Source: Sporomusa ovata DSM 2662
GTDB taxonomy: Bacteria > Bacillota > Negativicutes > Sporomusales > Sporomusaceae
Direction of reading: 5' to 3'
Assembly (NCBI RefSeq): GCF_000445445.1
Contig: NZ_ASXP01000001.1
Coordinates: forward strand, 318,001-382,000
Length of the DNA stretch: 64,000 nt
Part shown: positions 35,853 through 45,136 of the stretch, piece by piece
How positions within the stretch are numbered: position 1 is the stretch's first letter
How the letters are laid out: each line of letters begins with the position of its first letter
Made by a program: the position numbers and the translations under genes
The notes under the pieces: model-generated
What the model saw: only the letters and a program-made list of their open reading frames with translations
What the model was told of the DNA's origin: nothing
Databases searched by the model: none

Positions 35853-36931
35853 GAATACTAGATAAGTACATTATTACTGAGTTGCTGTGGCCGTTCATTT
35901 TTGGTGTTTGCGCATTTTCCAGTATGTTTATCGGTGGCGGTACAATGTATCGAATTGCGCAGTATATTAGTAAATTTGGTGCATCAACGGCTGTTGTTGC
36001 TAAGTTGTTTATCTACAGTTTGCCTGGGGTTATTGTGCTGACATTTCCCATGTCTACCTTGCTGGCAACGCTGCTATGTTACGGCAGGCTGTCTGCTTCG
36101 TCGGAGCTTATTGCGATGCGGGCAGCGGGACTGAGCTTTTACCGGCTGACGGCGCCTGTTTTAATTACGGCGTTCTTTATTAGCACGTTTGCGGTAGTCT
36201 TTAATGAAACTGTGGTTCCTGCAGCTACTGAGGCTTATAATGCAACTATCAGTACTGAGATTAAAGGCAATACCCGGCCCAAAAGTCAGGAACATATGGT
36301 GATATTGGAAAAATCCAAGGATGGTATTGGGCGTCTGACTTATGCCCGCAGCTATGATGAGACTACTGCAGTTATGCGACAGGTGACTGTTCAGGAATTT
36401 GAAAATAACCGCCCAGTGCGTATCGAGACCGCTGATACAGCAGTTCGCTATGATGGGGGTATGGCTCTTACAAATGGTGCTATCCAGGATATTGTATCAT
36501 CTGATAGTACAAGGACCATGTTTTTCAACCAGCAGTATCTTCCTGTTGAAAATAAAACTGTTAAGGTATCAGAGCAAAAACGCAGCGAAGAAATGACAAT
36601 CCGCGAACTAAAGCGCGCTGCCGCCAAGCTGCCTGATGGTGAACGCCAAAAAAATGTTTATTTGGTAGAATTGAATAAACGGGTTGCTATTCCTTCAGCT
36701 TGTCTGTTTTTTGCTCTCGTTGGCGCACCACTGGCATTAAGTTCGCCGCGGACCAGTTCGTCCAGCGGGCTGGGTTATAGTATTATTATCATTTTTTTGT
36801 ACTATATTGTTATGACTATCGGTACAACTATGGGGCAAAATGGTGTTCTACCGGCGATGCTTGCCGCATGGCTGCCTAATATTGCGGCACTTGTGCCAGG
36901 CTTATATCTGCTGCGCCGCGCTGCTACGTAG
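35849..36931 (+). CDS. lptF: LptF/LptG-family LPS export permease
   Basis: The 360-residue protein begins MRILDKYIITELLWPF, the typical YjgP/YjgQ start. It has three N-terminal membrane helices, a periplasmic beta-jellyroll (MVILEKSKDGIGRLTYARSYDE) and three C-terminal helices. The family pulls LPS from the inner membrane to the Lpt bridge, which directly implies an LPS outer membrane. It is the last gene of the five-gene operon. Only one of the usual F/G pair is in the window. Confidence 0.93.
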   Translation: MRILDKYIITELLWPFIFGVCAFSSMFIGGGTMYRIAQYISKFGASTAVVAKLFIYSLPGVIVLTFPMSTLLATLLCYGRLSASSELIAMRAAGLSFYRLTAPVLITAFFISTFAVVFNETVVPAATEAYNATISTEIKGNTRPKSQEHMVILEKSKDGIGRLTYARSYDETTAVMRQVTVQEFENNRPVRIETADTAVRYDGGMALTNGAIQDIVSSDSTRTMFFNQQYLPVENKTVKVSEQKRSEEMTIRELKRAAAKLPDGERQKNVYLVELNKRVAIPSACLFFALVGAPLALSSPRTSSSSGLGYSIIIIFLYYIVMTIGTTMGQNGVLPAMLAAWLPNIAALVPGLYLLRRAAT

Positions 36932-36999
36932 TGTGGGCGATGAGCTGAGGCTATAATAACAGAATAGTAAGCAAGGTGGGATTACCACGCTATGTTTGC

Positions 37000-37033
37000 C
37001 TGACTAGAGGGAGATGGATGTCTCTCTAGTCAG
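37000..37033 (+). terminator. Stem-loop after lptF
   Basis: CTGACTAGAG (37000-37009) pairs with CTCTAGTCAG (37024-37033), extended by GAG/CTC. There is no immediate T-run, so its role as a terminator is uncertain. Confidence 0.45.
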
Positions 37034-37070
37034 TGGCGCATGGTTGTGAGGTAGTCTCGCTTTTTTCTAT

Positions 37071-37099
37071 TTGGGTTTTTAAAAAAATTGGTATATAAT
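37071..37099 (+). promoter_or_regulatory. Promoter of acpS
   Basis: TTGGGT (37071-37076) and TATAAT (37094-37099) are separated by 17 bases, just upstream of the acpS start. Confidence 0.55.
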
Positions 37100-37129
37100 T
37101 ATAGTTGTAATTTTGTGGCAGGTGATGAC

Positions 37130-37546
37130 ATGGTTATTGGTATTGGTATTGATATTATTGAGATAAAGCGGATCAAGGCGGCTATTGCCCGCGATTCATT
37201 TATAAAAAGAGTATTTACGGCTGATGAAGCGGCTTATTGCTTTAGCCGTGGTGTACAGCAGGCGGCTTCGTTTGCTGCACGATTTGCGGCTAAAGAAGCA
37301 GTAGCCAAAGCACTTGGCTGTGGTTTGGCCGGCGGGAGTATCCGGGATATTGAAGTTACCATCGGAGATGGTGGTAAGCCGGGGATTATTTTACATGGTA
37401 GTTTTGCTGTATTAGCTGCCGGGCTAGGTGTTACCGGCTTACATATTTCGTTGACACATGCCCGGGAATATGCGGCCGCACAGGCGGTTTTAGAAGGAGG
37501 AAAAAGAAATGAAAGCAGCAACAGCGGCGGAAATGCGGGAGATTGA
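37130..37546 (+). CDS. acpS: Holo-[acyl-carrier-protein] synthase
   Basis: ATG 37130 (after GGTGATG) begins VIGIGIDIIEI, the conserved magnesium-binding start; the second motif is FAAKEAVAKALG. The enzyme attaches 4'-phosphopantetheine from CoA to ACP. The product is about 138 residues, with a slightly extended Asn/Ser-rich tail because the gene overlaps the next by 38 bases. This gene pair is common in Firmicutes. Confidence 0.95.
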   Translation: MVIGIGIDIIEIKRIKAAIARDSFIKRVFTADEAAYCFSRGVQQAASFAARFAAKEAVAKALGCGLAGGSIRDIEVTIGDGGKPGIILHGSFAVLAAGLGVTGLHISLTHAREYAAAQAVLEGGKRNESSNSGGNAGD

Positions 37547-39059
37547 CCGGATTGCAATTAGCGACTATGGTATTCCAGGAACGGTTTTAATGGAGAATGC
37601 CGGAGTGGCGGTTGTACGACATTTGGAATCAATTATGGAAGTGTTGTCAGAGCGAAAGTTTTGTATTTTTGCGGGAAAAGGCAATAATGGTGGTGACGGC
37701 TATGTTATTGCCAGGCATCTTGTCAATCAGGGCGCGAAAGTAAAGGTTTTTTTGCTTGGTGAAAAGGCGTCAGTAAGTGGTGATGCCCGCATCAATCTTG
37801 ACATAATTGATAAGATGAATATCGATATTATAGAGATTGCAAGTGAACGCGACTGGGATAAGGTTAGAGTAGCAGCCACTTTTGCGGATTGTTTAGTAGA
37901 TGCACTAGTAGGCACAGGGTTTCGTGGTGAAGTTGTCGGTGACATGGCCAGGGTTATTGATAGTATTAATGCTGCCGGGAAATTGGTTGTCGCTGTTGAT
38001 ATTCCTTCTGGTGTAGAGGCTGATACTGGCCGGATTTGTGGAAAAGCAGTGCGGGCCGCCCAGACTGTAACTTTCTGTCTGCCGAAACCAGGGCTGTTTT
38101 TATATCCCGGAGCAGAATTTGCCGGCGAACTGATGGTAGCTGATATTGGCATTCCCACAGCTGTTGTGACCAGGCAACAAATTAAACAAAACATACTAAT
38201 GGCCGGTGCTATCCGTACAATATTGCCGCAGCGCAGCCCAGATGCCCATAAGGGGATAAATGGGCGGTTAGCCGTAGTGGCTGGTTCACGCGGTTTAAGC
38301 GGGGCAGCAGCCATGACAGCTGAGGCTGCTCTCCGAGCAGGAGCGGGGCTGATTACACTGGCTACTCCTGCCAGTATTCAGAATGTAGTAGCTGTGAAGT
38401 TGACTGAAGTCATGACAACGGCACTTTCCGAAACTGCAACCGGCGGCATGAGCCAGGACGCTGTGGCCGAAATTGCCGCGCTGGCGGCGAAGAATGATGT
38501 GTTGGCAATTGGTCCCGGAATTGGCCGTCACGAAGCGACAGTGGCAGCGGTGCGAGCCGCGATTACTACAGTGGAGTGTCCCTTGGTTATTGATGCTGAT
38601 GCTTTATATGCTTTGGCCGGCTATACAGATTTGCTAACTGAGTGTACGGCGTTGCCGGTATTGACACCACACCCCGGAGAAATGGGGTTATTGACAGGAC
38701 TTTCGGCTCAGGAGGTAAATTCTGATCGTGTAACGATAGCCCGGCAAGCAGCAGGAGAATGGGGCAGCATTGTTATTTTAAAAGGAGCCCATACAATTGT
38801 TGCATTTCCTGATGGTGAAGTATATATTAATACTACAGGCAATGTTGGTATGGCTACTGGCGGTACTGGTGATGCGCTTACTGGTATTATTGCGGCGATG
38901 ATTGCTCAGGGTATGTCAAGCCATGACGCCGCTCTAGCCGGTGTTTATATTCATGGTTTGGCCGGAGATATTGCGGCGCAGGCCGGGATGGTGGGAATGG
39001 CGGCAACTGATTTGATTAAAGCTGTGCCGGCGGCATTGTATGGCATAAAGAACTGTTAA
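37509..39059 (+). CDS. nnrD: Bifunctional NAD(P)H-hydrate epimerase/dehydratase
   Basis: The 516-residue fusion repairs hydrated NAD(P)H. Residues 1-215 are the YjeF_N epimerase (MREIDRIAISDYGIPGTVLMENAG, FAGKGNNGGDGYVIARHL). Residues 230-516 are the ribokinase-like dehydratase with HKGINGRLAVVAGS, LTPHPGEMG and the NTTGNVGMATGGTGDALTG site. The ATG follows GGAGGAAAAA. It overlaps acpS. Confidence 0.95.
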   Translation: MKAATAAEMREIDRIAISDYGIPGTVLMENAGVAVVRHLESIMEVLSERKFCIFAGKGNNGGDGYVIARHLVNQGAKVKVFLLGEKASVSGDARINLDIIDKMNIDIIEIASERDWDKVRVAATFADCLVDALVGTGFRGEVVGDMARVIDSINAAGKLVVAVDIPSGVEADTGRICGKAVRAAQTVTFCLPKPGLFLYPGAEFAGELMVADIGIPTAVVTRQQIKQNILMAGAIRTILPQRSPDAHKGINGRLAVVAGSRGLSGAAAMTAEAALRAGAGLITLATPASIQNVVAVKLTEVMTTALSETATGGMSQDAVAEIAALAAKNDVLAIGPGIGRHEATVAAVRAAITTVECPLVIDADALYALAGYTDLLTECTALPVLTPHPGEMGLLTGLSAQEVNSDRVTIARQAAGEWGSIVILKGAHTIVAFPDGEVYINTTGNVGMATGGTGDALTGIIAAMIAQGMSSHDAALAGVYIHGLAGDIAAQAGMVGMAATDLIKAVPAALYGIKNC

Positions 39060-39073
39060 AGTATATAAAAAAG

Positions 39074-39103
39074 TTGACACTGGTATAGCGGTGCTTATAT
39101 AAT
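39074..39103 (+). promoter_or_regulatory. Promoter of mazEF
   Basis: TTGACA (39074-39079) and TATAAT (39098-39103) with 18-base spacing precede the antitoxin gene. Confidence 0.75.
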
Positions 39104-39146
39104 ATTATTATCTTTTAATATGCTCCATACTGGCGGGGGTGATGGT

Positions 39147-39422
39147 GTGGCCGAATTACGGCGAATTATGATAAGTATTCCAAATGCATTGTTACAGGAA
39201 GTTGATGGCATAATAGCTATGGACAAATTAAGCAGAAGTCAGTTTGTCCGGGATGCCATGCGTCTTTATATTGAAGACCGCAAGCGAAAAGCCGTACGTG
39301 ATATGATGAAAAAAGGTTATCAGGAAATGGCAGTCATTAACCTGACATTAGCAGAGGAAGGCTTATTGGCAGATGTTGACACGTTTGAGCTAATGCCTGG
39401 CCTACTGGCGGAGCGTGAATAA
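39147..39422 (+). CDS. mazE: MazE/EndoAI-type ribbon-helix-helix antitoxin
   Basis: The best start is GTG 39147, just after GGGGGTGATG; the upstream ATG 39120 lacks a binding site. The 91-residue product has the ribbon-helix-helix motif RRIMISIPNALLQEVDGIIAMDKLSRSQFVRDAM at the N-terminus and an extended C-terminus that would block MazF. It lies 2 bases before mazF and likely represses its own promoter. Confidence 0.88.
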   Translation: MAELRRIMISIPNALLQEVDGIIAMDKLSRSQFVRDAMRLYIEDRKRKAVRDMMKKGYQEMAVINLTLAEEGLLADVDTFELMPGLLAERE

Positions 39423-39424
39423 GC

Positions 39425-39775
39425 ATGATTGTCAAACGTGGGGATATTTATTATGCTAATCTTAGTCCGGTGGTAGGTTCAGAGCAAGGTGGCCACAGAC
39501 CGGTATTGGTTATACAGAATGATGTTGGTAATAAATACAGCCCAACAGTAATTGTCGCAGCCATTACTTCGCAGATTTCTAAAGCGAAGTTGCCCACCCA
39601 TGTTGAAGTAAATGCCAAACAATATAATCTTGAAAAAGACTCTGTTGTATTATTAGAACAACTGCGTACGATTGATAAGCGGCGTCTGCGGGATAAGGTA
39701 ACTCATTTAAGTGAAGAAATCATGAATAAAGTGGACGAGGCAGTACGGATAAGCATTGGCTTGGTTCAACTTTGA
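39425..39775 (+). CDS. mazF: MazF/EndoA mRNA interferase toxin
   Basis: The 116-residue protein matches the chromosomal EndoA type: IVKRGDIYYANLSPVVGSEQGGHRPVLVIQND, the AAITSQ strand and the VLLEQLRTIDKRRL segment. These enzymes cut mRNA at short specific sequences. The location downstream of nnrD mirrors other Firmicutes, where this pair is a core locus rather than a mobile one. Confidence 0.96.
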   Translation: MIVKRGDIYYANLSPVVGSEQGGHRPVLVIQNDVGNKYSPTVIVAAITSQISKAKLPTHVEVNAKQYNLEKDSVVLLEQLRTIDKRRLRDKVTHLSEEIMNKVDEAVRISIGLVQL

Positions 39776-39847
39776 CACGGGGGATAGGCGGGCGACTGCC
39801 TATTTTTTGCATATCAGGAGAGATTTACATATCGGGGGAGAGAGAAA

Positions 39848-40756
39848 ATGAACATCATTCGCAAGTGGTCATGGCTAGTCCTGGTTGTGACCGTTTTTTC
39901 ACTGGTCTTTATGGCGGCCGGGTGCAGCAGTGGTACTAGTAAAGGTGTACAGTCTGGCAGTAATGCCCTGGTGGCAGCAAGCGCACCGCTTACTATTCAG
40001 GTGTTGGATGTTGGGCAGGGAGATGCTATTCTTATTCGTGCTAAAGATCAGGTAGTGCTTGTTGATACAGGCGATGTTCCGGCTAGAGATAAACTTGTCA
40101 GTATGCTGAAAAGCCAGGGGATTACTACAATCGACAAACTGCTTATTACCCATCCGCATGCTGATCATATTGGTGGTGCAGCAGCCGTATTTCAGCAATT
40201 CACGGTTAAGCAAATATATGATAGCGGTCTGAAAAGCACATCAAACTTATACAAACAATATTTAACCCAGATTCAAAAAAAGAGTATTCCTTTTACGGTA
40301 GTGAGTGCCGGTATGACAATTGATTTGGGAAATGAGATATTGCTTAAGGTTTTGGCACCTGAGGCTCCCTTTATTGGTGGTAGTGAGCCTGATTTGAATA
40401 ATAACTCCATTGTGGCTAAATTGGTATATCGTAATTTCTCCTTGTTACTGACTGGCGATGCCGAAAGTGAAGCGGAAGAGCGTATGCTCAAAAAAGATGC
40501 CTCGGCGCTAAAAAGCACATTGTTAAAGAGTGGCCATCATGGCAGCCGGACATCTTCTTCAATGGCTTTTTTGCAGGCAGTAACGCCAGAAGCGGCATTT
40601 ATTTCAGTCGGTGCCAACAATGACTATCATCATCCGCATCCATCTACGTTAAAGAAATACAAAGAGAAAAAGATTGATGTATATCGTACTGATACTGATG
40701 GAACGCTAACGGTTGTCAGTGATGGAAAAGCGTACACAATTACGAAGGAGCGCTAG
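39848..40756 (+). CDS. MBL-fold (ComEC C-terminal-like) lipoprotein
   Basis: The 302-residue product has a lipoprotein signal with lipobox MAAGC and then a metallo-beta-lactamase fold: VLDVGQGDAILI, THPHADHIGG, LLTGDAE and SGHHGSRTSS. This is the arrangement of the ComEC/Rec2 nuclease-like domain. It is probably a surface-bound hydrolase acting on phosphodiesters, including extracellular DNA, but the substrate is not shown. It is followed 2 bases later by DUF3006. Confidence 0.9.
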   Translation: MNIIRKWSWLVLVVTVFSLVFMAAGCSSGTSKGVQSGSNALVAASAPLTIQVLDVGQGDAILIRAKDQVVLVDTGDVPARDKLVSMLKSQGITTIDKLLITHPHADHIGGAAAVFQQFTVKQIYDSGLKSTSNLYKQYLTQIQKKSIPFTVVSAGMTIDLGNEILLKVLAPEAPFIGGSEPDLNNNSIVAKLVYRNFSLLLTGDAESEAEERMLKKDASALKSTLLKSGHHGSRTSSSMAFLQAVTPEAAFISVGANNDYHHPHPSTLKKYKEKKIDVYRTDTDGTLTVVSDGKAYTITKER

Positions 40757-40758
40757 AC

Positions 40759-40992
40759 ATGAAGCTTAGAGCGGTAATTGATCGTTTTGAGGGGAGTAAG
40801 ACAGTGCTTTTGGCTGGGGAACAGGAGATCAGTGTGAATTGGCCTAGCCAGCTATTGCCGGCAGCTAAAGAGGGCGATGTCCTGGCGATAGAGATAACTG
40901 TTGATGTTGAGGCTACAAAGCAGGCTCAGGCCGAAGTGGATGAACTTTTTGAGCAGATTACTCGACAGAATCAGGAGGATAGCAGTAAATAA
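40759..40992 (+). CDS. DUF3006 protein
   Basis: The 77-residue protein begins MKLRAVIDRFEGSKTVLL, a small beta-barrel typical of DUF3006, with an acidic tail. Such genes commonly sit next to ComEC-like MBL proteins, as here. The function is unknown. Confidence 0.85.
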   Translation: MKLRAVIDRFEGSKTVLLAGEQEISVNWPSQLLPAAKEGDVLAIEITVDVEATKQAQAEVDELFEQITRQNQEDSSK

Positions 40993-41117
40993 CTGTAATA
41001 TTCTACAAATGTAGAGCATAAATTTTATTTTAATAGATTTGGGACTGCAGTCCTGCAGGAATTTTGACAATTAACACGAATTGTATAAAGACACTTCGCG
41101 GTTTGGAGGTGCCTTTA

Positions 41118-42191
41118 TTGCGAAAAATAGTGTTGTTATTGATGCTTACCCTGCTTGTTACTTCGTGGACAGGTCTATATGCTGCATCGGCTGCAATAGC
41201 GCCTAGGCAGGACGGTTTAGAACTTAACAAAGTTCGCTGGGCTAATCATACGGAAGCTATTACCGGCGCTGCAACGCTGCGGCTGGTTATGGATGTGTCC
41301 GGCCCTGTTAAGGCTAGTGGTGTAGTTATTGACGCGCCTACGCCTCGTCTGGTTGTGACTGTTAAGGGGACAACCCCGGGAACAGATATTACAGACCTTT
41401 CTTTTGACGGAAAAATTGTCGAGAAGGTTAGCTTTGATGTTAGTGGTAAGGATACCACGGTGACTTTTGATTTGCCGCTGAAGGTTGAAACAGGCGATTA
41501 CAAGGTATTTACATTGCCTAGTGATCCGAAAGCAAATCGACCGTACCGGGTGGTTGTGGATATCAATAAGCCCCTTGGGCTGCCTGATTTTTCTTTTACG
41601 GCAGGACTTAAGGATAAAGTAATTGTTATTGATCCTGGTCATGGTGGCAGTGATCCGGGAGCTATTGGGCCTGCTCGATATCAGGAAAAAACGGTGACTT
41701 TGGCGGTGGCCAAAAATGTACAGGATTTATTGGAAGAAGCAGGAGCCAAGGTTATTATGACGCGCCAGGATGACCGTGATGTTTTTGGTCCGGGAGCAAC
41801 TGATGTTGAGGAGCTTAATGCCCGTTCTTCGGTAGGTAACAATCGTAAGGCTGATATATTTTTAAGTATTCATGCCGATTCTTTCACTAATCCTGCTGCA
41901 GGTGGAACGACAACGTATTATTATCAAAAAACGCTATATGATTCCATGCTGGCTCAGGCATTGCAAACGAGTCTGATTGAAGCCGGCGATTTGCAGGATC
42001 GCGGGGCTAGAACAGCCAACTTTTATGTGATTAAGCGGACCCAGATGCCGGCAGCACTTGTGGAGCTGGCCTTTATTTCCAACCCAAAAGAAGAAAAACT
42101 TTTAAGCTCACCCGGGTTTCAACAGAAAATGTCTCTAGGAATAGTACGGGGGCTGGAACGGTTTTTTGACCAGGCTGCCAAGCTAAACTAA
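41118..42191 (+). CDS. AMIN-domain N-acetylmuramoyl-L-alanine amidase
   Basis: TTG 41118 has GGAGGT at 41105-41110 and fits better than upstream codons. The 357-residue exported enzyme has a signal peptide, an N-terminal AMIN domain (about residues 30-150) and an Amidase_3 catalytic domain: IDPGHGGSDPGAIG, RSSVGNNRKADIFLSIHADS and the catalytic Glu in ALVELAFISN. It cleaves the peptide stem from peptidoglycan, as AmiC-type enzymes do in cell separation. Confidence 0.94.
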   Translation: MRKIVLLLMLTLLVTSWTGLYAASAAIAPRQDGLELNKVRWANHTEAITGAATLRLVMDVSGPVKASGVVIDAPTPRLVVTVKGTTPGTDITDLSFDGKIVEKVSFDVSGKDTTVTFDLPLKVETGDYKVFTLPSDPKANRPYRVVVDINKPLGLPDFSFTAGLKDKVIVIDPGHGGSDPGAIGPARYQEKTVTLAVAKNVQDLLEEAGAKVIMTRQDDRDVFGPGATDVEELNARSSVGNNRKADIFLSIHADSFTNPAAGGTTTYYYQKTLYDSMLAQALQTSLIEAGDLQDRGARTANFYVIKRTQMPAALVELAFISNPKEEKLLSSPGFQQKMSLGIVRGLERFFDQAAKLN

Positions 42192-42200
42192 AGAGGTGGT

Positions 42201-42782
42201 ATGATGAAAACGATTAGATTGTTTATAATGGCTACGCTAATGGCCTTAGTGTTTATGATTGCAGGGTGTGATAATGCTGCTCCTGGCAGTCAACCGACAC
42301 CGGCAATTCCTGATAACAAGCTGGTTGAACAATCGCAACCAGCCGGTAATGCTACTGCTGAGCCGGAGCCGACAATGCAGATTGTTGTTTACCATGCTAC
42401 TAAAGATGCGAGGTATCTTGTACCGGAAACGCACAAGATACCTGTCAACAGTCAGCCGGCCCGTACAGCTATTGAACTGTTACAGGCGGGACCAAAAAAT
42501 CCTGAGTTGGTTGGCGTTATGCCGGCGGGAACCCAAATAAAAAACATAACTGTTAAAGAGCATATTGCTTATGCGGATTTTAATGACAAATTAGTCAAGA
42601 AAAATGATGGTGGCTCTGCCAGCGAAATTTTGTTGGTTGGCGCTATCGTGAATACTCTTACTGAGTTTCCGGATATTCAACAGGTACAGATTCTGGTTAA
42701 CGGCAAAAAAATTGCGACCATTTCCGGTCATATGGATACAAGTGAACCGCTTAGCCGTTCGGAAAAAATTATTAAAAAATAG
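42201..42782 (+). CDS. GerMN-domain lipoprotein
   Basis: The 193-residue protein has a signal with lipobox MIAGC, a Pro/Ala-rich linker and a GerMN domain (TAIELLQAGPKNPELVGVMPAGTQIKNITV, ILLVGAIVNTLTEFPDIQQVQILVNG). GerM-type proteins act in sporulation and germination envelope assembly. It lies 9 bases behind the amidase gene and ends at a terminator, so the two form an operon. Confidence 0.9.
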   Translation: MMKTIRLFIMATLMALVFMIAGCDNAAPGSQPTPAIPDNKLVEQSQPAGNATAEPEPTMQIVVYHATKDARYLVPETHKIPVNSQPARTAIELLQAGPKNPELVGVMPAGTQIKNITVKEHIAYADFNDKLVKKNDGGSASEILLVGAIVNTLTEFPDIQQVQILVNGKKIATISGHMDTSEPLSRSEKIIKK

Positions 42783-42786
42783 TAAT

Positions 42787-42824
42787 AAACAGCAGTGCTT
42801 CACAACAGAAGACTGCTGTTTTTG
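42787..42824 (+). terminator. Terminator of the amidase-GerMN operon
   Basis: AAACAGCAGT (42787-42796) pairs with ACTGCTGTTT (42812-42821), followed by TTTGC. Confidence 0.85.
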
Positions 42825-42954
42825 CATTAATAGGGATAAATCCTGGCTGGTATACAACTTTTTTTCGCAGTGTGGCATACTATCCTTGCAGGAAATACTT
42901 GCATAAAAGAGAATTTATTAGAAGCATTACGCAGCCAGAGAAGGTGGTGTTTCA

Positions 42955-44463
42955 ATGAATGAGCTTACAAAACTCGGGGAATTTGGTCTGATAGATTTAA
43001 TAAAACAAGATACGATTAGTGATCATGGCAGCGTGGTACTTGGGATTGGCGATGATGCTGCCGTATTACTGCCAACACCCCGGCAATTGCTGCTGGTGAC
43101 TACTGATATGCTAGTTGAATCTGTACACTTCAATTTAGCTACCACAACTCCCTGGCAGCTTGGCTATAAAGCAATTGCTGTTAATTTAAGTGATATTGCC
43201 GCTATGGGCGGTGTACCCCGCCATGCTGTAGTATCGGTGGCCTTGCCTCCGTCAACATCGGCAGATTTTGTTGTAAATCTATATCAGGGCATGAAAGAGA
43301 TTTGCCATGAATTTGGTGTTAATATTGTTGGTGGCGATACGGTATCCAGCCCCCAGGGGCTTGTGATCAATGTTACAGTAACCGGCGAGGTTGCGCCAGT
43401 CAATTTAGTGAGACGTTCAGGGGCTCAGATTGGCGATATTGTTGCAGTTACCGGTTGGCTGGGAAATTCAGCGGCAGGGCTGGACTTATTGTCAGTTGGT
43501 GAGTGGGAGGATTATGATTTTGCCTGGCCACTCGTTACTGCCCATTTATCTCCTCAGCCACAGGTTAAAACCGGAGCTATTTTGGCTGCGGCCGGAGCCA
43601 CTAGTATGGATGATGTTAGCGATGGGCTAGCCAGCGAAGCGCATGAAATTGCCAAAGCCAGTGGGGTGGGTGTAAAGCTGTATGCTGCACAAATTCCGCT
43701 TGCAGCTGAGTTAAAAGCAGCTGCCGCAAAACTAGATAAGCAGGCACTGGACTACGCATTATATGGTGGTGAAGATTTTCAACTCTTGTTTACCATGGAG
43801 CCAAAAAAATATGAGGAATTGTTGATTGCCCAGCCAGAGTTGCAGTTTGCCAAAATTGGTGAGATTGTTGACAGTAGTCAGGGTGTGATCCTGGTTGATG
43901 AAGCAGGCGGTGTACAGGAACTTGAAGCCAGAGGGTATAACCACTTCCGCGAGGAGGAGCCCACTGCTTTGCTAGTAGGAAAAACTACATCGGCAGATGA
44001 AACGTATGAGTTTGGACAGGCCTTGGCTAAGTATCTCAAGCCGGGTGATGTTATCTGTTTGTCCGGCGACCTTGGCGCCGGTAAGACTTTGCTAAGTCAG
44101 GGGATTGCGGCAGGACTGCAGGTTGCTGATGTTGTAAGCAGTCCTACTTTTACTGTTCTTAATGTTTACGATGGTCAGACTGCTGACAGACAAGACGTTA
44201 CGATCTATCATTTTGACTTATATCGTCTCGAACATCCGGCAGAGCTTGATGATATTGGTTTTGACCATTATGTAGAGGCCGGTGGAATTGCTATTATTGA
44301 ATGGCCCGGGAAATTCCTTGAGTTTTTGCCAAAAGAGCACTTATGGCTGACCTTAGACTATGGTGAGTTGCCAGAGGAGCGGGTTATAAATCTCAAGGCC
44401 GAGGGGGAGCGGTATCAAACGCTGTGTGAGGAGTTGAAACAGGTTGCCGATTCTAGCTATTGA
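42955..44463 (+). CDS. thiL: Fusion of thiamine-phosphate kinase (ThiL) and TsaE
   Basis: One continuous 502-codon frame encodes two enzymes. Residues 1-330 are ThiL (LGIGDDAAVLLP, TTDMLVESVHFNL, NIVGGDTVSSP, SMDDVSDGLA, YALYGGEDFQLLFT), which phosphorylates thiamine phosphate. Residues 338-502 are TsaE, the ATPase of t6A synthesis, with Walker A GDLGAGKT at 371-378, SSPTFTVLNVY and the IEWPGKF segment. The two halves are usually separate genes. The next genes tsaB, rimI and tsaD fit the TsaE half. No stop or start lies at the junction. Confidence 0.93.
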   Translation: MNELTKLGEFGLIDLIKQDTISDHGSVVLGIGDDAAVLLPTPRQLLLVTTDMLVESVHFNLATTTPWQLGYKAIAVNLSDIAAMGGVPRHAVVSVALPPSTSADFVVNLYQGMKEICHEFGVNIVGGDTVSSPQGLVINVTVTGEVAPVNLVRRSGAQIGDIVAVTGWLGNSAAGLDLLSVGEWEDYDFAWPLVTAHLSPQPQVKTGAILAAAGATSMDDVSDGLASEAHEIAKASGVGVKLYAAQIPLAAELKAAAAKLDKQALDYALYGGEDFQLLFTMEPKKYEELLIAQPELQFAKIGEIVDSSQGVILVDEAGGVQELEARGYNHFREEEPTALLVGKTTSADETYEFGQALAKYLKPGDVICLSGDLGAGKTLLSQGIAAGLQVADVVSSPTFTVLNVYDGQTADRQDVTIYHFDLYRLEHPAELDDIGFDHYVEAGGIAIIEWPGKFLEFLPKEHLWLTLDYGELPEERVINLKAEGERYQTLCEELKQVADSSY

Positions 44464-45136
44464 TACAGCCACCCTTGTGTCTAGTGTGGCCATTGCCACG
44501 CCGGATACGTTGGTGGCTGAACTTACGATTCAGACCCGAAAAACCCATTCTGAGAGGCTCATGCCTCATATTGCCAGTTTACTGAGTATGGCTGAAATAA
44601 CACAGACTAGCTTGAAGGCAGTTGCTGTAAGTATTGGGCCAGGTTCATTTACTGGTCTTAGAATTGGCTTAGCGACAGCAAAAGCGCTGACGTATGCGCT
44701 GAATATTCCGCTTATCGGTGTGCCTACCCTGGCAGCGCTGGCGTTTTCCTGCCCGGTTCCGGGAGTGATTTTGGCACCGATGCTTGATGCCCAAAAGGGT
44801 AATGTATATTTAGGACTTTATGAATGGCGTGAGGATGCAGTTTATGAAATACAGCCACCCCGGGTGATGGCTTTTGCGGCGGCTCAGGCTGAGCTTGGTA
44901 AACTGGAGAAGCCGGCCTTAATGCTGGGGGAGGCGGCTGTCATGCATAAAGCAGATATTGTTCACCCTGTACCACCTCATGTTATTATGCCTCGGGCCGG
45001 CAGCGTAGCCGTTATGGCGCAAGTTATGTATGTTCAGGGTATCAGGCATGATGTAGCTGCCTTGGAGCCGCTATATATCAGACGTTCAGAGGCAGAAGTA
45101 TTATGGGAACGGCGGCAAGCTCAGGAGCATTGCTAG
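44444..45136 (+). CDS. tsaB: tRNA t6A biosynthesis protein TsaB
   Basis: TTG 44444 overlaps the fusion gene by 20 bases. The 230-residue protein starts LPILAIDTATLVSSVAI (first residue read as Met) and has SIGPGSFTGLRIGLATAKAL, the TsaB signature in an ASKHA fold lacking the metal site. It scaffolds TsaD for threonylcarbamoyl transfer to tRNA A37. Coupling to TsaE is by overlap. Confidence 0.94.
   Translation: MPILAIDTATLVSSVAIATPDTLVAELTIQTRKTHSERLMPHIASLLSMAEITQTSLKAVAVSIGPGSFTGLRIGLATAKALTYALNIPLIGVPTLAALAFSCPVPGVILAPMLDAQKGNVYLGLYEWREDAVYEIQPPRVMAFAAAQAELGKLEKPALMLGEAAVMHKADIVHPVPPHVIMPRAGSVAVMAQVMYVQGIRHDVAALEPLYIRRSEAEVLWERRQAQEHC

Noticed and set aside
37727..38314. 195-codon minus-strand frame
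   Set aside because: It is the shadow of nnrD on the opposite strand. The plus-strand protein has complete family motifs.
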